Source: VAZQ01 sp963756715 (lineage in GTDB: Bacteria; Pseudomonadota; Alphaproteobacteria; Rhizobiales; Xanthobacteraceae). From it: a stretch of DNA of 64,000 bases. This document shows positions 17,480 to 27,234 of the stretch, piece by piece. Within the stretch, counting starts at the first letter, position 1; each line of letters opens with the position of its first letter. The notes under the pieces were generated by a model, which was not told where the DNA came from, did not search any database, and was given only the letters and a program-made list of their open reading frames with translations. The translations under genes and the position numbers were made by a program. The stretch spans positions 310,001 through 374,000 of the forward strand of contig CAVWOV010000020.1 of NCBI GenBank assembly GCA_963756715.1, read 5' to 3'.

Positions 17480-18596
17480 TTATCGCAGCGACGCGCCCGC
17501 GATCCACTCGCTCACCGCGCGCAACGCCTCGTCATGACTTCCGCGCTCCTTGTGAGCGTGAAACACCGCGAGTTGGGCGTCCGCCGACGTTCCCGCCCCG
17601 ACGATGGCGCGGCAGCGATTGATTTCGGCTGTGCATCCGAGTGCATCGGCGTCGGCCGCCGTCTCGTCGATGACCTGCTCGAGCATGGCAGCGACCGTGA
17701 CGGCGGCCTCGCCGACGACGAAGGTGCCTTGGACGCCGTAGCGCTGCGCCCGCCATTTGTTCTCGATCACGATGGCGCGCTTGACCGCGTCGAGGTCGGC
17801 GTTGCGCGAGGGATTGAGAAAGAGATGACGGATCAGCGTGCGATAAAGTGCGGCGATCGCGATGGAGTCCTCCACCAGGGTGCAAGAGTTCGGGGGCCCG
17901 CAGTTCCAGCGTCGGGTGATTGAGTGAGGGGCGGATCGCCCACCAGATATAGCTTGCGTCCTTGATGACGCCGCCGCGCACCAGTGCATTGACGTAAGCG
18001 TCGAACTGTTCGCGGGTGCGGAAAAGCTCCGGCACCCCGGTGCGCGGCAGTTCGTCATAGGCGGCGAGGCGGTACCCCTTCAATCCGGTCGCGCGCGACT
18101 GCCAGAACGGCGAGGAGGTCGACAACGCCACGAACAGCGGCAGATAGGGCAGCATCCGGTACATGACATCGATGCGCGCGTCGGGGTCCGGCAGTTCGAC
18201 ATGCACATGCAACCCGCATAGCAGATCGCGCTGGCCGATCATCTGGAGGTCGTCCATGACCTTGTCGTAGCGCTGCTTCGAGGTCTGCAACGCGGCGCGC
18301 CACAGCGCGGTCGGGTGGGTCCCGGCGGCGAGAATCGCCAAGCCGTATTCGGCTGCTACCGTGGCCACAGTCTGGCGCAAATGACGCAATTCCGCACGTG
18401 CATCTGCCATGCTGCTGTGTGGCGAGGTGATCACCTCGATCTGCGGCTGAAGAAATTCCGGCGCGATCCGGCCGTCGGTCGCCGTTTTTGCCGCCTCGAA
18501 GAGTTCCTGCGGTGCATCGCCGGCGACGCGCTTCGTTTTCGCGTCCACGAGGAAATACTCTTCCTCCATGCCGAACGTGAATGCGTCGCTCGTCAC
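17480..18596 (-). CDS. YbdK-type carboxylate-amine ligase (glutamate-cysteine ligase family 2), frameshifted
   Basis: ATP-dependent ligase related to glutamate-cysteine ligase, about 370 residues when joined. The N-terminal part begins TFGMEEEYFLVD, the family hallmark with metal-binding Glu residues, and continues through CGLHVHVELPD to the LELRAP segment. The frame then breaks: the rest (SCTLVEDSIAIAALYR...ENKWRAQRYG) is in another frame. Removing one base from the run GGGGG at 17892-17896 gives RAP-NSCTLVEDS and restores the full family sequence. A GTG start at 18596 has a GGGAG site upstream. Whether the break is real or a homopolymer error cannot be settled here. The family makes gamma-glutamyl-type bonds with an unclear natural substrate. 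Confidence 0.82.
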
Positions 18597-18791
18597 CGTG
18601 CTCTCCCTGATGGCGCGACTACCTGCAGCCCGGCGGACGCCTCTTTCCCCCCGCTTAACTGATAAATAACTGAATATGCTTTGTTATTCGGTCGCCGGGG
18701 TGCCGATTGTCGAATACAAACTCGCTTACGCGAATTTGGTTGCACACTGTTGGGAACAGGCAGGCGAGGGAAGTGCGGTTGTTCGCATCCG

Positions 18792-19622
18792 TCAATGTGA
18801 CATCAGGACCGGAACCGTCATCGACGTTAGCATATTTCGCGTTACCCCGCCGAGAATGAACTCGCGCAGCCGCGAATGGCCGTAGCCGCCCATGACGATG
18901 AAGTTTGCGCTGCTGTCGGCCGCATGGGAGAGGATGGCGCTTTGCACGTCGATATCGCCCCTAGAGATGCGCTTCAAAGTGACGGAAACGCCGTGACGAG
19001 CGAGGTGCTCGGTCATATTGGCGCCGTTGACCTCATCCTGCTTGTGCGGCTCGGTGACGATCAGGAGTTCGACCGCCTTGGCCCGCATCAGAAAAGGCAA
19101 GGCATCCGCGGTCGCGCGCGCGGCGGTGCGCCCGCCGTCCCAGCACACCAGCACACGGTCGAGCGTCAGCCCTTCTTTCTGAATGTAAGGCACGACGATG
19201 ATCGGGCGGCCTGACTCGAACAGCGCGCCCTCGATCATCAAGCTCTCGGTCGCGCCATACTCACGCTGCGCCTGGCCGACGACCGCGATGTCGAAGCGCC
19301 GCGCGATACGTCCGAACTCGGAGGTGGCACCCGCGACGCTCGCGTCAAGGATGCGGGTTTCGGCCGAGACACCGGCCTTCTTCGCGGCCTCCACAAACCG
19401 GTTTGAGGCTTCCTCTGCAGACTTGGCGTTCTCGTCACGTTGCATTTCGATCAGGTCGGGAGACACGCCGCCCAGGCCAGCGTCCGGGATGACCGGATCG
19501 TAGACGAAGGCGATGCCGGAAACCTGCGCGCCGAAAGCCTTGGCGACGGAGACTGCGTACTCCGCCGCGAAGTCCTGCGGTCCGCCGCCGGTGAGGTTGA
19601 CCACGACATCCTTGAGCATCAT
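18792..19622 (-). CDS. Universal stress protein, tandem domain
   Basis: A 276-residue cytoplasmic protein with two UspA-like halves. The C-terminal half holds the ATP-binding pattern VMGGYGHSRLREFILGGVTRNML, equivalent to G-x2-G-x9-G-[ST], while the N-terminal half (DVVVNLTGG...) is more degenerate. Members support survival under stress, some by binding ATP or AMP. It lies 39 bases downstream of the cytochrome c gene on the same strand and is likely co-transcribed, suggesting a respiratory or energy-stress link. This is inference from position. Confidence 0.85.
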   Translation of the reverse strand: MMLKDVVVNLTGGGPQDFAAEYAVSVAKAFGAQVSGIAFVYDPVIPDAGLGGVSPDLIEMQRDENAKSAEEASNRFVEAAKKAGVSAETRILDASVAGATSEFGRIARRFDIAVVGQAQREYGATESLMIEGALFESGRPIIVVPYIQKEGLTLDRVLVCWDGGRTAARATADALPFLMRAKAVELLIVTEPHKQDEVNGANMTEHLARHGVSVTLKRISRGDIDVQSAILSHAADSSANFIVMGGYGHSRLREFILGGVTRNMLTSMTVPVLMSH

Positions 19623-19661
19623 TCGCTCTCCCGTCGTCTGTTCCCGATCTTGTTCCGGCGG

Positions 19662-20045
19662 TTACTTCTTAGAGCCGTCTTCCTTGAACTGGCTGAGGTA
19701 GGCCCAGAGATCTTCGACCTCTTTATCGTTGCGGATGCCGACAAACGCCATCCGGGTTCCGGGCATCACCTGCATCGGATTCTTGATGTACTTGGCGAAC
19801 TCGTCATGGCTCCAGGTGATACCCGAGTTCTTGTTGGCGGGGGAATAGTTGAATCCCTCGTAGGTGCCCGACTTGCGGCCGTCGATGCCGTTAAGCGGTG
19901 GGCCGAGCTTGACCTTCGCGTTCGGACCGATGTCATGGCAAGGCATGCACTTGCGAAATGATGTCTCGCCGGCGGCGACATCCTGTGCCGCCGCGACCCC
20001 GGCCGATGCCACGAAAAGCGCCCCAGCCATGAACCACGTCCTCAT
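19662..20045 (-). CDS. Class I cytochrome c (c2-like)
   Basis: Small periplasmic electron carrier of 127 residues. A signal peptide (MRTWFMAGALFVASAGVAAA) is followed by the haem-attachment motif CMPCH (about residues 38-42), with His as one axial ligand. The later MPGTRMAF segment supplies the Met ligand. Length and the YSPANKNSG..W block match the mitochondrial/c2 subclass. The ATG at 20045 follows a GAGGAG site; the frame runs nine codons further upstream without merit. Divergent from glcD. Confidence 0.9.
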   Translation of the reverse strand: MRTWFMAGALFVASAGVAAAQDVAAGETSFRKCMPCHDIGPNAKVKLGPPLNGIDGRKSGTYEGFNYSPANKNSGITWSHDEFAKYIKNPMQVMPGTRMAFVGIRNDKEVEDLWAYLSQFKEDGSKK

Positions 20046-20291
20046 TCGTCTCGCTCCTCTTTGAAACCGCAATCGGCGCCGTCACGGCGCCCGCCGTTCC
20101 GCCCCGCTGCGTGCTCCCCGCGATCGGTGCGGGGATGCCGCCATTTCGAATGACGCTCCGGGCGTCGCAGTGTCAACGGCCCGGCGGCATTATTCGTTCG
20201 GCGGGTGGCGCGGCAAATCCGGATTTTCCGGCGCGGCATCGGCTTCGGACACCGTTTGCTATAAGGTGCATGCAACCACCGAGGATCGCCC

Positions 20292-21785
20292 ATGTCGCTG
20301 CGAATGCCGGAGCCGGATGCTGACGTGCTTGCGCGCCGCGACCACATCGTGACCGCGCTGTCGGCCATCATCCCGGGCGAAGGCGTGATCGCAGCCGAAC
20401 GCGAGATGCGCCCCTACGAATCGGACGGACTCACTGCCTATCGCCAGCTTCCGATGGTGGTGGTGCTGCCGGAGACGACCGAGCAGGTCTCCCGCGTACT
20501 GAGCTTCTGCCACGACGAAGGCATTCGCGTGGTGCCGCGCGGCGCGGGCACGTCGCTCTCGGGCGGCGCGCTGCCGCTCGCCGACGGCGTGCTGCTCGGC
20601 ATGGCCAAGTTCAACCGCATCCGCGAGATCGATTTCGACAACCGGGTCGCCGTGGTCGAGCCGGGCGTGACCAACCTCGCGGTCACGCAGGCGGTCGAGC
20701 ACACCGGCTTCTATTATGCGCCCGATCCCTCCTCGCAGATCGCCTGCACCATCGGCGGCAACGTGGCGGAGAATTCCGGCGGCGTGCACTGCCTTAAGTA
20801 CGGCATGACCACCAACAATCTGCTCGGCTGCGAGATGGTGCTGATGACCGGCGAAATCATCCGTATCGGCGGCAAGCATCTCGACGCCGGCGGCTATGAC
20901 CTGCTCGGCATCATCACAGGTTCAGAGGGGCTTCTCGGCGTCGTCACGGAGATTACGGTGCGCATCCTGCGCAAGCCGGAATGTGCGCGGGCGGTGCTGG
21001 TCGGCTTTGCGTCGTCGGAGGATGCCGGCGAGTGCGTGAGCCGCATCATCGGCGCCGGAATTATTCCGGGCGGCATGGAGATGATGGACAAGCCTGCGAT
21101 TCACGCGGTCGAGGAATTCGTCCATGCCGGCTATCCGCTCGACGTCGAGGCATTGCTGATTGTCGAAGTCGACGGCCCGCAGGCGGAAGTCGATCACCTC
21201 ATCGAACGGATCGAGACCATCGCGAAATCATGCCGCGCGGTGAGCTGCAAGATCTCGACCTCCGAGGAGGAGCGGCTGCTGTTCTGGGCCGGCCGCAAGG
21301 CGGCGTTCCCGGCGGTGGGGCGTATCTCGCCGGACTATTACTGCATGGACGGCACGATCCCGCGCGCGCGGCTGCCCCTTGTGCTCAAGCGCATGCGGGA
21401 GCTGTCGGAGCATTACGGGCTGCGGGTCGCCAACGTGTTCCATGCCGGCGACGGCAACCTGCATCCGCTCATCCTCTATGACGCCAATAAGCCGGGCGAG
21501 CTTGAGAAGACGGAAGCATTCGGCGCGGAAATTTTGAAATTATGCGTCGAGGTAGGGGGCGTGCTCACCGGCGAGCACGGGGTCGGCGTCGAAAAGCGCG
21601 ACCTGATGCCGGCGATGTTTTCGGAACAGGATCTCAATCAGCAGCAGCGGCTCAAATGCGCGTTCGATGAGAAGGGCCTGCTCAACCCGGGAAAGGTGTT
21701 CCCGACCTTGCATCGCTGCGCCGAATTGGGCCGCCTGCATGTGCACGCGGGACGCTTGGCGTTTCCAGACATCCCGCGCTTTTAG
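20292..21785 (+). CDS. glcD: Glycolate oxidase subunit GlcD (FAD-linked)
   Basis: FAD-containing catalytic subunit of glycolate oxidase, which oxidises glycolate to glyoxylate. The protein has 497 residues. The FAD-binding PCMH domain (about 55-235) holds the VVPRGAGTSLSGGALP and GGNVAENSGG motifs. The C-terminal cap has HAGDGNLHPL, GEHGVGVEKR and the final LLNPGKVFP, all typical of the GlcD/D-lactate dehydrogenase family. The start is the ATG at 20292. In most relatives glcD, glcE and glcF are contiguous; here three other genes (21811-24380) separate glcD from glcE. The C-terminal tail after PGKVFP is about 20 residues longer than common forms. Confidence 0.92.
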   Translation: MSLRMPEPDADVLARRDHIVTALSAIIPGEGVIAAEREMRPYESDGLTAYRQLPMVVVLPETTEQVSRVLSFCHDEGIRVVPRGAGTSLSGGALPLADGVLLGMAKFNRIREIDFDNRVAVVEPGVTNLAVTQAVEHTGFYYAPDPSSQIACTIGGNVAENSGGVHCLKYGMTTNNLLGCEMVLMTGEIIRIGGKHLDAGGYDLLGIITGSEGLLGVVTEITVRILRKPECARAVLVGFASSEDAGECVSRIIGAGIIPGGMEMMDKPAIHAVEEFVHAGYPLDVEALLIVEVDGPQAEVDHLIERIETIAKSCRAVSCKISTSEEERLLFWAGRKAAFPAVGRISPDYYCMDGTIPRARLPLVLKRMRELSEHYGLRVANVFHAGDGNLHPLILYDANKPGELEKTEAFGAEILKLCVEVGGVLTGEHGVGVEKRDLMPAMFSEQDLNQQQRLKCAFDEKGLLNPGKVFPTLHRCAELGRLHVHAGRLAFPDIPRF

Positions 21786-21810
21786 ATGCCGGCGCTTTCA
21801 GATGCCAGGA

Positions 21811-22041
21811 TCACCAGCGGCGGTGCCGCCAGTAGCGATAGCGCGGGCCTACGTAGAAGCGTGGGGCGTAGTAGTAGTTCCGCCGCCACCAGCAGCGGTA
21901 TGGTCCGCAGACCCACCGTACGTTTTCGACATTCGCCGGTGCGGCCTGTGCGAGATTGTTGATCGGCATAGCGGTCGCCGGCAGGGCGGCCATTGCCGAC
22001 ACGCAAAGGATGCCGGCAGCGAGGACGTGCTTCAAGGTCAT
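21811..22041 (-). CDS. Small exported basic, aromatic-rich peptide
   Basis: A 76-residue precursor. The signal peptide (MTLKHVLAAGILCVSAMAALPATA) is followed by a short mature part with two Cys close together (CGPYRC) and a tail very rich in Tyr, Trp and Arg (WWRRNYYYAPRFY...). The ATG at 22041 follows an AAGGAG site. Similar GPYRCWW..YY peptides are common exported proteins of unknown function in Hyphomicrobiales. Its place between glcD and an MBL hydrolase gives no clear clue. Confidence 0.8.
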   Translation of the reverse strand: MTLKHVLAAGILCVSAMAALPATAMPINNLAQAAPANVENVRWVCGPYRCWWRRNYYYAPRFYVGPRYRYWRHRRW

Positions 22042-22266
22042 TGCGTTCTCCTTGGCTGTGGTCCGACTGAGGTAACGATCGCTCCAAGGCAAAAGTTGCG
22101 TCGGTCGCTGCTCAATGTCGGTCGCTGCTCAATGGAGATTAAATTTCTGAAATTTACGTGAACGCCCGCGGATCGAACTTCTGAACATGCACCGGCGTTC
22201 ATGTCGGGCCCACGGAGAATCCATTCTCCCGATGGGCCCGCGTCGGCTGCTGCCGCCGCTTTTGCC

Positions 22267-23247
22267 TCAAGGGAACGTCTGGCCTTTGCTGTCGAGATTC
22301 GGCAGATCATCGAGGGATCGCGGTTCGATCACCTTCACGTTTCCGGCGATCTCCAGCACCATCCGATCGATTCCCATCAGCAAGGGTCCATCGTATCCCG
22401 CCGCACGGGTGCGGGCGATAATCTGATCCTCGCCTTTCTTGCCTTGCAACTCCTTCGTGACGATATGCGAATAGACGGCGAGTTTCGGCCTCGCCCGTTT
22501 GAAGACCTCGGCGGCCTGTTCGGGGGTCGTCAATTTGGCAAGGACGCCCTTCATCTCGGGCATCTGACTGAGGCGATCGCTGAACGCGATCACGTTATGA
22601 ACGATCACATCCGCGCCGGTGCCATGCTTGATGACGTTCTCGTTGAGCGTCGTATCTCCCGACAGCACGACGCGCCGCCCGTTCCAATCCACCTGATAGC
22701 CGAATGCCGGATTGCCGTCCGCGTGCTCGACGGGAAAGGCCGTGACCTTGACGCCGTTTCGCTCGAAGACCACCCCGTCGCGGACGATGTGCGAATTGAT
22801 GGCGAGCGTCGCGATCGGATTGAACTGATTGACGCGCGCCTTGAGATCATGACCGAACATGGCCCGCATGCCCTGTACCATTTGTTCGGTACCTTCGGGC
22901 CCCCACAGTTCGAAGCCGTGATCTCGGCCGAGCAGGAACCAAGGCGTCATCCACAGATCGGGAAGCCCTTCAAAATGGTCGTTGTGAAGATGGGTGAGAA
23001 AGATCTTTGAGATATCCTTTGGGTTGATGCGGCTTTGATACAGACGCTGGTTGGCTCCCCGCCCGACGTCAAAGAGCAGCTTTTCCCCATTGGCCTCAAC
23101 CAGGGTCGATATTCCAAGCCGGTCCGGGAAGTATTCCGGACCCGCTGTACCCAACAGCGTGACCTTGATCTGCGGTTCGTCCGCGTGCGCCGGCGCCGCA
23201 GCGGCCAGCATCATAACCGACAATGCGGTCGCAATTTCTCGGACCAT
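22267..23247 (-). CDS. Exported MBL-fold metallo-hydrolase
   Basis: A 326-residue metallo-beta-lactamase-fold enzyme with a signal peptide (MVREIATALSVMMLAAAAPAHA), so it probably acts in the periplasm. The zinc site begins with THLHNDH (H-x-H-x-D-H form, about residue 87). Further ligands are likely the His of PVEHADG and the Asp of LSGDTT, and YSHIV follows near the end. The layout resembles the RNase Z/arylsulfatase-like branch of the fold. The start at 23247 was chosen for its signal peptide; the open frame to 23385 is not family sequence. The substrate is unknown; the gene is divergent from the LLM oxidoreductase. Confidence 0.85.
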   Translation of the reverse strand: MVREIATALSVMMLAAAAPAHADEPQIKVTLLGTAGPEYFPDRLGISTLVEANGEKLLFDVGRGANQRLYQSRINPKDISKIFLTHLHNDHFEGLPDLWMTPWFLLGRDHGFELWGPEGTEQMVQGMRAMFGHDLKARVNQFNPIATLAINSHIVRDGVVFERNGVKVTAFPVEHADGNPAFGYQVDWNGRRVVLSGDTTLNENVIKHGTGADVIVHNVIAFSDRLSQMPEMKGVLAKLTTPEQAAEVFKRARPKLAVYSHIVTKELQGKKGEDQIIARTRAAGYDGPLLMGIDRMVLEIAGNVKVIEPRSLDDLPNLDSKGQTFP

Positions 23248-23333
23248 CGAGGCTCTCCTGTTGTAGTTTGGCCGGCGGGATGGGACGCTAACATGGGCGT
23301 CCGCACGCAGGTAGCACGCGCGAGGTTCTGGCG

Positions 23334-24380
23334 ATGCAATTCGGCTTGTTCTGCTCGGCGCAAGCCAACAGCAACGACCTTCCACCGGAGACCGGACAGG
23401 GCTTCCGCGACTACCTCGATTTCAACATCGAGGCCGAGGCGCTCGGATTTCATTCGAGCTTCCTGGTGGAGCACCATTTCACCGGCTGGAACCAGGTCTC
23501 CGCCACGCTGATGTTGCTCACCTGCCTGGCGATGCGCACCACGACCTTGCGCGTGGGGCCTGCCGTGATGGTGCTGCCCTGGCACAATCCGGTACTGCTG
23601 GCGGAAGAAGCCGCGACGCTCGATCTCGTCTCCGGCGGCCGGCTGGATTTCGGTGTCGGCAAGGGCTATCGCCACAACGAGTTCACCGGCTTCCAAATCC
23701 CGCAGGACGAGGCCGAGGCCCGGTTCGAGGAGGGCATCGAGGTCATCACTCGCGCCTGGCGGTCCCGCGAGCGCTTCTCGCATCGCGGCAGGTTCTGGCG
23801 CTTCGAGAATATCGTCGTCGAGCCGCCGCCGGCGCAGAAGCCGCACCCGCCGTTCTGGGTGGCAGCAGCAAGCGAAGCATCGATTCGCCGGGCGGCCGCG
23901 CGCGGCTTCAATCTGATCCTCGATCAATACGCCTCCGCCGAAGCCATCGGCGAGCGGATCGCGCTCTATCGATCGGAGTGCGAATCGCGCGGACGCGGCC
24001 ATGATCCGATGCGGGTTGCGGTCGCGCGCCAGCTTTATGTCGCGGATAGTCGCGCCGATGCCGATGCCGCGCTCGCCCGGCAGGCGAAGCACACCAAGCG
24101 TACGGTCGACGTATCGCGTTCGCCCGACCGCAAAGGCGGGTCGCACGTGCTGGCCTATGCGGATCAGGCGGGCGGAACGGAGGCCAATGCGCTCTACGGA
24201 ACGCCTGACGACATCTGCGCGCGACTTGACGCCTTGCATAAGGCAGGGGCCGAGTACGTTTTGTTGACGATTTCCGGCGGCAAGGATCAATTGCGCCGGT
24301 TCGCACGTGAGATCATGCCGGCATTTTCCAAGGTCCAAGGTTCCGCGGATGCCCGATCGGACGAACGCAGCCCTGCCTGA
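23334..24380 (+). CDS. LLM-class flavin-dependent oxidoreductase
   Basis: Luciferase-like monooxygenase of 348 residues with a TIM-barrel fold that uses reduced FMN or F420. Characteristic segments are MQFGLFCSAQ at the start, FLVEHHF (about residues 43-49), the RVGPAVMVLPWHNP strand and LDFGVGKGYR. The C-terminal part has YGTPDDICARLD, common in this class. It lies 30 bases before glcE on the same strand and is likely co-transcribed with glcE-glcF. The substrate is not known; its position suggests a role in oxidation of a C2 or related compound. Confidence 0.87.
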   Translation: MQFGLFCSAQANSNDLPPETGQGFRDYLDFNIEAEALGFHSSFLVEHHFTGWNQVSATLMLLTCLAMRTTTLRVGPAVMVLPWHNPVLLAEEAATLDLVSGGRLDFGVGKGYRHNEFTGFQIPQDEAEARFEEGIEVITRAWRSRERFSHRGRFWRFENIVVEPPPAQKPHPPFWVAAASEASIRRAAARGFNLILDQYASAEAIGERIALYRSECESRGRGHDPMRVAVARQLYVADSRADADAALARQAKHTKRTVDVSRSPDRKGGSHVLAYADQAGGTEANALYGTPDDICARLDALHKAGAEYVLLTISGGKDQLRRFAREIMPAFSKVQGSADARSDERSPA

Positions 24381-24410
24381 AACCAAGCGAGCCTGCACGG
24401 CAGACGGCGC

Positions 24411-25643
24411 ATGACCGACATCCTCAAGCCTCGCGATGCCAAGGACGTCGAAGCGGCCGTGCAATGGGCGCTGGCCGAGGGCAAGGCGCTGGAAGTGGCG
24501 GGGCAGGGGAGCAAGCGCGCCATCGGCCGGCCGGCTCAGACCGATCTCACGCTCGACCTCTCGGGCCTCTCCGGCGTCACGCTCTACGAGCCCGAGGAAC
24601 TGGTGCTGTCGGCGAAAGCCGGCACGCCGATTGCCGAGATCGAGGCGCTGGTCGCCGCCAACGGCCAGCAGCTCGCGTTCGAGCCGATGGACTACGGCGC
24701 GATCCTGGGCTGCGCCAGCGGGGCCGGCACGATCGGCGGGGCGCTGGCCGCGAATCTGTCGGGGCCTCGCCGCATCAAGGCGGGGGCCGCGCGCGATCAT
24801 TTTCTTGGGGTCTCTGCAATTTCCGGCCGCGGCGAGACTTTCAAGTCGGGCGGCCGGGTGGTGAAGAACGTCACTGGCTACGATCTCTGCAAACTGCTCG
24901 CCGGTTCCTGGGGCACGCTTGCGGTGATGACCGAGGTGACGATCAAGACGCTGCCGCGGCCTGAGACCGAGGCGACGGTACTGATTCGCGGGCTCGGCCC
25001 AGCCCAGGCGATCAAGGCGATGACGGCTGCGGTCGGCTCCCCCTGCGATGTGTCGGGGGCGGCGCATCTGCCGGCGGCCGTCGCCGCGCTCCTGCCTGTG
25101 GGCGAGGTCGTCGGTGCCGGCGGTGCGATGACGGCGCTGCGGCTCGAAGGCTTCGCCCCGTCGGTCGCCCATCGCGAACGGGCGCTGCAGGCATTGATTC
25201 GTCCGTTCGGCGAACTTGCGACGCTCGCCCACGCGGCCTCGGAGATGCTGTGGCGGGCGATTCGTGACGTTGCGCCGTTAAAGGCAAGCGCAGTTGATGT
25301 GGACCGGCCGTTGTGGCGGGTTTCAACCGCGCCCACCCGGGGAGCGGAGATTGCCGCCGCAATCCAGAAGGAGGCCGATGCGCAGGTGCTGCTCGATTGG
25401 GCGGGCGGCCTGGTCTGGCTGGCACTGGCGCCGTCCGACGATGCCGCTGGAACTCTGATTCGCCGCGCTGTTGCGACGGCCGGGGGGCACGCGACGCTTA
25501 TCCGGGCGCCGGCCGCGGTGCGCGCGGCCATTGAGGTGTTCGCCTCCCAGGACGCCGGGCTTGCTGCGTTGAGCAAGCGGGTGAAGGACAGCTTCGACCC
25601 GAAGGGCGTACTCAATCCAGGACGAATGTGGGCCGGGGTGTGA
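24411..25643 (+). CDS. glcE: Glycolate oxidase subunit GlcE (FAD-binding)
   Basis: Second FAD-domain subunit of glycolate oxidase, 410 residues. The PCMH-type domain shows the GQGSKRAIGRPA dinucleotide loop near residue 35 and the CASGAGTIGGALAANLSGPRRIK block near 100-125. The late FDPKGVLNPGRM segment is the family terminus. It begins 30 bases after the LLM oxidoreductase and is followed by glcF after 158 bases. GlcD, GlcE and GlcF together are needed for activity in Escherichia coli. The cap domain is shorter than in GlcD, as expected. Confidence 0.9.
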   Translation: MTDILKPRDAKDVEAAVQWALAEGKALEVAGQGSKRAIGRPAQTDLTLDLSGLSGVTLYEPEELVLSAKAGTPIAEIEALVAANGQQLAFEPMDYGAILGCASGAGTIGGALAANLSGPRRIKAGAARDHFLGVSAISGRGETFKSGGRVVKNVTGYDLCKLLAGSWGTLAVMTEVTIKTLPRPETEATVLIRGLGPAQAIKAMTAAVGSPCDVSGAAHLPAAVAALLPVGEVVGAGGAMTALRLEGFAPSVAHRERALQALIRPFGELATLAHAASEMLWRAIRDVAPLKASAVDVDRPLWRVSTAPTRGAEIAAAIQKEADAQVLLDWAGGLVWLALAPSDDAAGTLIRRAVATAGGHATLIRAPAAVRAAIEVFASQDAGLAALSKRVKDSFDPKGVLNPGRMWAGV

Positions 25644-25801
25644 TGTGGCAGCGGGCGAAGTTCGAATCATTCTCATTGCCGGCTGGCCCCGGCAAATCCA
25701 TCTTATTCGCAACACGGTTTGTCGTCTTAAGTGACCGGTATGCGGATCGAGCGCGGGCGCTGATGACATCACTGGTTCGACTGATGTAGGCGGGTTAGCC
25801 G

Positions 25802-27145
25802 ATGCAGACCTCCTTCACCCTCGCGCAACTTGCCGATCCGAATGTCGCGGAATCGGAGAAAATCCTGCGCACCTGCGTGCATTGCGGGTTTTGCACCGCG
25901 ACCTGCCCGACTTATGTGCTGCTGGGTGACGAACTCAATTCGCCACGCGGGCGCATCTATCTCATCAAGGACATGCTGGAGAACGACCAGCCGGCCACAG
26001 CCGGGGTCGTCAAGCATATTGATCGTTGCCTGTCGTGCCTTGCCTGCATGACCACCTGTCCGTCCGGGGTGCATTACATGCATCTCGTCGATCACGCCCG
26101 CATCCACATTGAGCAAACCTACCGCCGCCCGTTGGCGGATCGCGCGCTGCGGGCTCTGCTGGCTTTCGTCCTGCCGCACAACGGCCGCTTCCGTCTCGCG
26201 TTGCGCGCCGCCCAGTTGGCGAGGCCGCTGGGCAAGGTGCTCACCGCCCTTGGCTTTTCGCGCCTTGCCGCCATGCTGCGGCTGGCGCCGGTAGCGCTGC
26301 CGCGCGCGGCCGGCGCCGGATACACGCACTTTCCAGCCCCCGGGGTGACGCGCGCCCGTGTTGCGCTGCTCGAGGGATGCGTGACGCCGGTGATCGGGCC
26401 GTCGGTCCAGGAGGCCGCCATCCGGGTGCTGAACCGTCACGGGGTCGAGGTCGTCATGCCGAAGGGCCAGGGCTGCTGTGGCGGTCTTGCCCATCACGCC
26501 GGACGTGAGCGCGCGGCGCTCGACGCCGTCCGCGCAAACGTCGACGCCTGGATCGCCGAAGCCGACGGCAAGGGGCTCGACGCGATTCTGGTTACCGCCT
26601 CCGGCTGTGGCACCACGGTCAAGGACTACGGCTACATGCTGCGCTCGGACCGAGCCTATGCGGCAAAGGCCGCCCGGGTGTCGAAGCTTGCGCTCGACAT
26701 CAGCGAGTACCTCGCGCTGCTCCGGTTGTCGCCTCACCGCAGCGGTGCGGCGCTGACGGTGGCCTATCACTCGGCCTGTTCGCTGCAGCATGGACAGAAA
26801 GTCGTGCGTCCACCGAAAGAATTGCTTTCCAAGCTCGGCTTCGTAGTCAAAGATGTGCCAGAAGGACATTTGTGTTGCGGCTCGGCCGGGACCTACAACA
26901 TCCTCCAGCCCGAGCTTGCCGACAGGTTGCGTGAGCGCAAGGTCGCGAATATCGCGAAGGTCAAGCCCGACGTGATCGCCGCCGGCAATATCGGCTGCAT
27001 CACGCAGATTGCGGCGGGTACGTCGACCCCGGTCGTCCACACCGTCGAACTGATCGACTGGGCAACCGGAGGGCCCGAGCCCAAAGGGCTCAAGGGCAGG
27101 CAAGTACCCGCCGTGTTTGGTGAGGCGGCTACGGCGGTGGTGTAA
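25802..27145 (+). CDS. glcF: Glycolate oxidase iron-sulfur subunit GlcF
   Basis: Iron-sulfur subunit of 447 residues that passes electrons from the flavin subunits to the quinone pool. Two 4Fe-4S motifs lie near the N-terminus: CVHCGFCTATCP (about residues 24-35) and CLSCLACMTTCP (about 75-86). Two CCG domains follow, with GCCGGLAHHAG and LCCGSAGTYN. The final part matches the usual GlcF length. It starts at the ATG at 25802 downstream of glcE. No terminator was seen before the histone-like gene that follows 89 bases later. Confidence 0.92.
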   Translation: MQTSFTLAQLADPNVAESEKILRTCVHCGFCTATCPTYVLLGDELNSPRGRIYLIKDMLENDQPATAGVVKHIDRCLSCLACMTTCPSGVHYMHLVDHARIHIEQTYRRPLADRALRALLAFVLPHNGRFRLALRAAQLARPLGKVLTALGFSRLAAMLRLAPVALPRAAGAGYTHFPAPGVTRARVALLEGCVTPVIGPSVQEAAIRVLNRHGVEVVMPKGQGCCGGLAHHAGRERAALDAVRANVDAWIAEADGKGLDAILVTASGCGTTVKDYGYMLRSDRAYAAKAARVSKLALDISEYLALLRLSPHRSGAALTVAYHSACSLQHGQKVVRPPKELLSKLGFVVKDVPEGHLCCGSAGTYNILQPELADRLRERKVANIAKVKPDVIAAGNIGCITQIAAGTSTPVVHTVELIDWATGGPEPKGLKGRQVPAVFGEAATAVV

Positions 27146-27234
27146 CGGTACGGAACGGGGCAGGCGCTGCCCACCTTACCGACAGCGTAAAATTAATCCG
27201 TATCGAATGAGGCCGAACGATCGGGAGGTCGATC

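Noticed and set aside
18676..18885. Open frame of 69 codons
   Set aside because: It runs into the end of the universal stress protein on the other strand, has no ribosome site and no recognisable sequence.
23211..25232. Long minus-strand open frame (673 codons) opposite the LLM and glcE genes
   Set aside because: It has high Arg/Asp/Gly bias and no family motif, as expected for the antisense frame of GC-rich genes; the plus-strand genes have clear motifs.
25655..25700. GTTCGAATC, like a tRNA T-loop
   Set aside because: The flanking bases do not form the T stem, and no acceptor or anticodon arms fit around it.
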